Shown: positions 63,301-64,000 of the stretch, one piece after another
Numbering within the stretch: position 1 is the stretch's first letter
Layout of the letters: every line of letters starts with the position of its first letter
Assembly (NCBI GenBank): GCA_002307215.1
Contig: DBTU01000041.1
Span: 5,451 to 69,450, forward strand
From: Lachnoclostridium sp. UBA1308
Lineage (GTDB): Bacteria; Bacillota; Clostridia; Lachnospirales; Lachnospiraceae
Reading direction: 5' to 3'
Length of the DNA stretch: 64,000 bases
Program-made: the position numbers and the translations under genes
The notes under the pieces: model-generated
Seen by the model: only the letters and a program-made list of their open reading frames with translations
Told to the model about the DNA's origin: nothing
Database searches by the model: none

Positions 63301-64000
63301 ACGTCATATACCTATGATACGAAAAACCGGCTGACACAGGAAACAAAAGATGGTATATTAACTACATACAACTATGACAACAACGGTAACCTGATTGCAG
63401 AATCGGATGGAACACAATATGCTTACGATTCTTTCAGCCGACTTGTAGAGACGGATAAATCAGATGGTACCTGGCAGCAGAATATCTATGACGCTTCCAG
63501 CCTCCGTATGGCTACGGTAGAGAACGGAGCCTATACGGAATTCGTCTATGACCGTGACAATATCATAGCGGAGTATGATAAGAATGAACAAAGGGAAACC
63601 CGTTATGTCCGCGGAGAAGACCTGATATCCCAGGAGGATGAGGAAGGAAGCGTAAGCTATTATCTTCACAATAACCATGGGGATGTAACCAAGCTGGTAG
63701 ACAGTAGCGGAAACACATTAAACAGCTACAGCTATGATGCCTTTGGCAACACAACCTCTTATACAGAACAAGTGGAAAACAGATTCACTTATACGGGAGA
63801 ACAATATGATACCGTAACCGGACAGATTTATCTCAGAGCCAGATATTATGATCCAAGTATAGGCAGATTTACACAGGAGGATCCGTACCGTGGTGACGGC
63901 TTAAACCTTTACGCCTATGTATCCAGTAACCCGGTGAAGTATATAGATCCAACCGGTTTAGCCAAGTGTGCTGCTGCTCAGAACTTTGATAAGGCTCTGG
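57343..64000 (+). CDS. subtilisin (S8)-RHS repeat fusion with embedded cohesin-like and dockerin-like modules, 3' end beyond the window
   Basis: The frame starts at ATG 57343 (GGGAGG six bases upstream) and is open for 2219 codons to the window edge. The order is: signal peptide (1-40); I9-like propeptide (45-110); S8 protease with Asp138 (VFDTGID), His169 (DDNGHGTAMAG), Asn in AASGNDG and Ser322 (SGTSAA); a Pro/Thr linker (430-476); a DUF6531-like RHS start (VNIVTGNYFSSDTDLHIPD); many YD repeats (560-1300); a cohesin-like domain (1309-1439); two dockerin-like EF-hand repeats (DMNQDGVVEIGDLTL, ITGDGIVNNSDLDYI; 1441-1498); more YD repeats (1525-2143); and the RHS-associated core with LRARYYDPSIGRFTQEDP and YIDPTGLAK (2146-2206). 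In RHS polymorphic toxins a toxin follows this point; here the sequence is cut shortly after. The protein is probably secreted and self-processing. Confidence 0.92.
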   Translation, partial: MDKHRKIKKIISKALVIFMAICIILPSFQELAYAKSIKADTTKRVLIQYEHGTKNTDKKIKKFNSNYKRMKNKELFSTEVDKVELTNLYNDSSVQYIEEDSQIKKLDDSITWNIKAVNADSVQKNNVFGEGIKVAVFDTGIDLDNKDLVVSGGVSFVDGVQSYDDDNGHGTAMAGILASTLNDQGLVGVAPKIELYSVKVLDKNGNGYYSNIIQGIEWAIKNHIDIITMSFGGTQYSDILYDAIREATYNDILIVAASGNDGSTDILYPASYSDVVCVGATDRDNNIADFTNTGKQMDLVAPGVDVVSVNQKGTSVKVSGTSAAVQHVAGAAALTWSADKDLSIEQLKAVMYKNSTSLGDTEIYGWGLVDANAACENIDITDYSLPSTAQEEHVISNDYGEESVSELEYDENGWEYFPYVKLIIAGDPGSTTPTPTPLVTPTPTPTPTPLVTPTPTPTPTPTSTPTPKPTATPTPIPAAASYGSSPANQICVGEPVNIVTGNYFSSDTDLHIPDLGDNALEVDRYYNSLDSRISMLGISWRTNYDSTVSFDSVTGDATVTYPDGHTLTYTYTGGQYNAPDMVYDTFISNADGTFSLKLQSKSTYLYNSDGRLASIIDRNNNTIRIQYNAAGNITQVTGASGKKLKFTYTDGKISKITDPIDRTIEYLYDTTGNLVQVKGSGGGIIKYEYGTYGITAITDENNKKFITNEYDTNRRVIRQFDENNNETRYYYDEENQENSHVLVTSGIITRYRYDDTLSITRENYYDGSYKEYTYDSYGNRTSVRDQNGHITHYTYDLRGNRTSVTDPLNHIVFLSYDAEDNLTRVCTIGGDETGLSYDDKGNLLLLTTRIDSLTNTGIGNTYDTVGRLLGVTDAEGNVTTFEYGTENEPTKAIDPEGNVTQYEYDALGRRISVITADGTTTYTYNEKDKIEKITDPAGNITRMKYDARGNLVKSINPEQYIESEDDGKGYTYSYDGMDQLIRETDPNLATGAYQYDETGNITKEVDPNYYNATAEDSSGYGYEFDGQGRLIRTINPSGEKSRIKYDPAGNIIATISANNYDETNDNGPEMRYEYDANNRLVNVKDTDGNIIQRTLYDADGNVVKEMDAKGYLSGTDDNSRYGTLYKYNPAGWLTEEKVPQKKENDTVYYQITRYTYDKNGQVLTEKSSQEYVTVDGEPSTWNTITYTYDKCGNVKTVTDSSGGLVEYSYDAMGRAAQEKALMEGTKYTITGYEYDNRGNLVKSFNQVDAQDLDEGGTGTVQTSTVTEYDKNGNVIKETTPEGYITTYEYDDDDRLTAMNEQVTEDTLTVKSSSLNVKSPRNILYPGVQYIFDLEMDSSSTINGLEAELKYDDRLMEIEAVETQIEGLTIDTSVPGVIKLSAADSTIITGKAILANISVQIKEGSAGTAYIVPSKGFWNDASGQYSFATLTGKTISVKAPDMNQDGVVEIGDLTLTACEDGSTIGQTGYEEKYDITGDGIVNNSDLDYIKDRIFAGDEMVLSNVPNVKTSVKSTQSACVTGSAIVTRTTAYEYDKAGNLIKETDCNGRSIQYTYDAYNRTIKVTDKDGNTTRTFYDEEGNVIKEVQPESYNPVTDDGQGTTYTYDTMSQLLEVRDESGSLVQKNVYDKDSLVTEVYDASGKAMEYAYDIGGRTTGIITPKAKEAEKVSQEYTYDAQGNITSTTDGEGNTTLYECDMWGNTTKVTDPEGVITQYAYDKLGNLTRVTDGKGNATTYTYNTLNSLSAITDAQGLTIQYKYDREGRLTRETDRNGTILNYSYNSDGNLTGKQVQGSASENAPEEYEKFLYNKDGSQLAAINNNSVESYTYTPGGNIKSVARNGKTLLEYLTDKNGNITKVTDSEGDTTGYTYDAAGRLKTVTDNEAVAATYNYNADSTIASINYSTGIKEAYGYDSDKNIISLTNTNADGSTLEAYSYTYDNNGNQLTKTENGITTAYTYDKLDRLTGENNTAYTYDNAGNRLTKTDGTSTTSYTYDTKNRLTQETKDGILTTYNYDNNGNLIAESDGTQYAYDSFSRLVETDKSDGTWQQNIYDASSLRMATVENGAYTEFVYDRDNIIAEYDKNEQRETRYVRGEDLISQEDEEGSVSYYLHNNHGDVTKLVDSSGNTLNSYSYDAFGNTTSYTEQVENRFTYTGEQYDTVTGQIYLRARYYDPSIGRFTQEDPYRGDGLNLYAYVSSNPVKYIDPTGLAKCAAAQNFDKAL
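58645..58716 (+). repeat. two perfect 36-base tandem repeats coding for the Pro/Thr linker
   Basis: 58645-58680 and 58681-58716 are identical and encode TPLVTPTPTPTP-like units between the protease and the RHS part. Slippage could change the linker length between strains. Confidence 0.9.

Noticed and set aside
58155..63754. Several minus-strand frames within the protease-RHS gene
   Set aside because: They are shadows of a repeat-rich coding region, without ribosome sites or family motifs.

Overview
The window reads as chromosomal DNA of a low-GC, anaerobic, spore-forming Clostridia species, most likely of the Lachnospiraceae type. The basis is AT-rich sequence, strong GGAGG ribosome sites, HydE/HydG hydrogenase maturases, a CotF-like spore coat protein, a GerMN lipoprotein, PadR/MarR/TetR regulators and a c-di-GMP-I riboswitch. 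No rRNA, tRNA, CRISPR array or intact insertion sequence was seen.

Layout. 1-6722: a catabolic locus around a TetR regulator. Class II aldolase and class III aminotransferase run left; TetR, an FGGY sugar kinase and an aldehyde dehydrogenase run right; two matching operators lie in the divergent promoter region. 7018-10252: MetF, a GerMN lipoprotein and an aldo/keto reductase. 10445-11822: PadR with a frameshifted DUF4097 protein. 11937-14776: a promoter, a structured leader ending in an intrinsic terminator, then hydE and hydG. 14790-22506: WG-repeat protein, CotF-like protein, thioesterase, a MutS2-like ATPase without Smr domain, MarR, and a secreted peptidoglycan-binding protein. 22630-38358: accessory-looking genes (PadR/macrolide glycosyltransferase, methyltransferase, YyaL-type protein, S41 peptidase, CD3324-APH fusion, AraC fusion, GNAT-methyltransferase fusion) mixed with many gene remnants. 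38687-44219: an envelope-type operon (Zn-phospholipase-C-like, GT4, UDP-glucose dehydrogenase, radical SAM) followed by a GpsA-like dehydrogenase. 44272-46098: GNAT, YdeI-like and SMR genes. 46269-51424: a ChvE-type sugar-binding lipoprotein followed by a decayed two-component sensor system and a second binding protein. 51755-64000: a c-di-GMP riboswitch with terminator, a pseudogene remnant, then two giant secreted proteins.

The last two genes are the most striking. One is a 1517-residue RCC1/cohesin-like/Ig-like surface protein. The other is an open frame of more than 2219 codons that joins a subtilisin protease to an RHS/YD-repeat shell, with a cohesin-like domain and dockerin-like repeats inside the shell. 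It reaches the RHS core just before the window ends, so its variable C-terminal domain is not visible. The c-di-GMP switch may link this surface or toxin arsenal to the sessile/motile decision. The second strong novelty candidate is the hydE leader, which has a promoter, a folded region and a terminator but matches no riboswitch class I recognise.

Gene decay is a theme. At least ten truncated, frameshifted or duplicated remnants are present, several at short poly-A runs, so real pseudogenes must be separated from sequencing indels.
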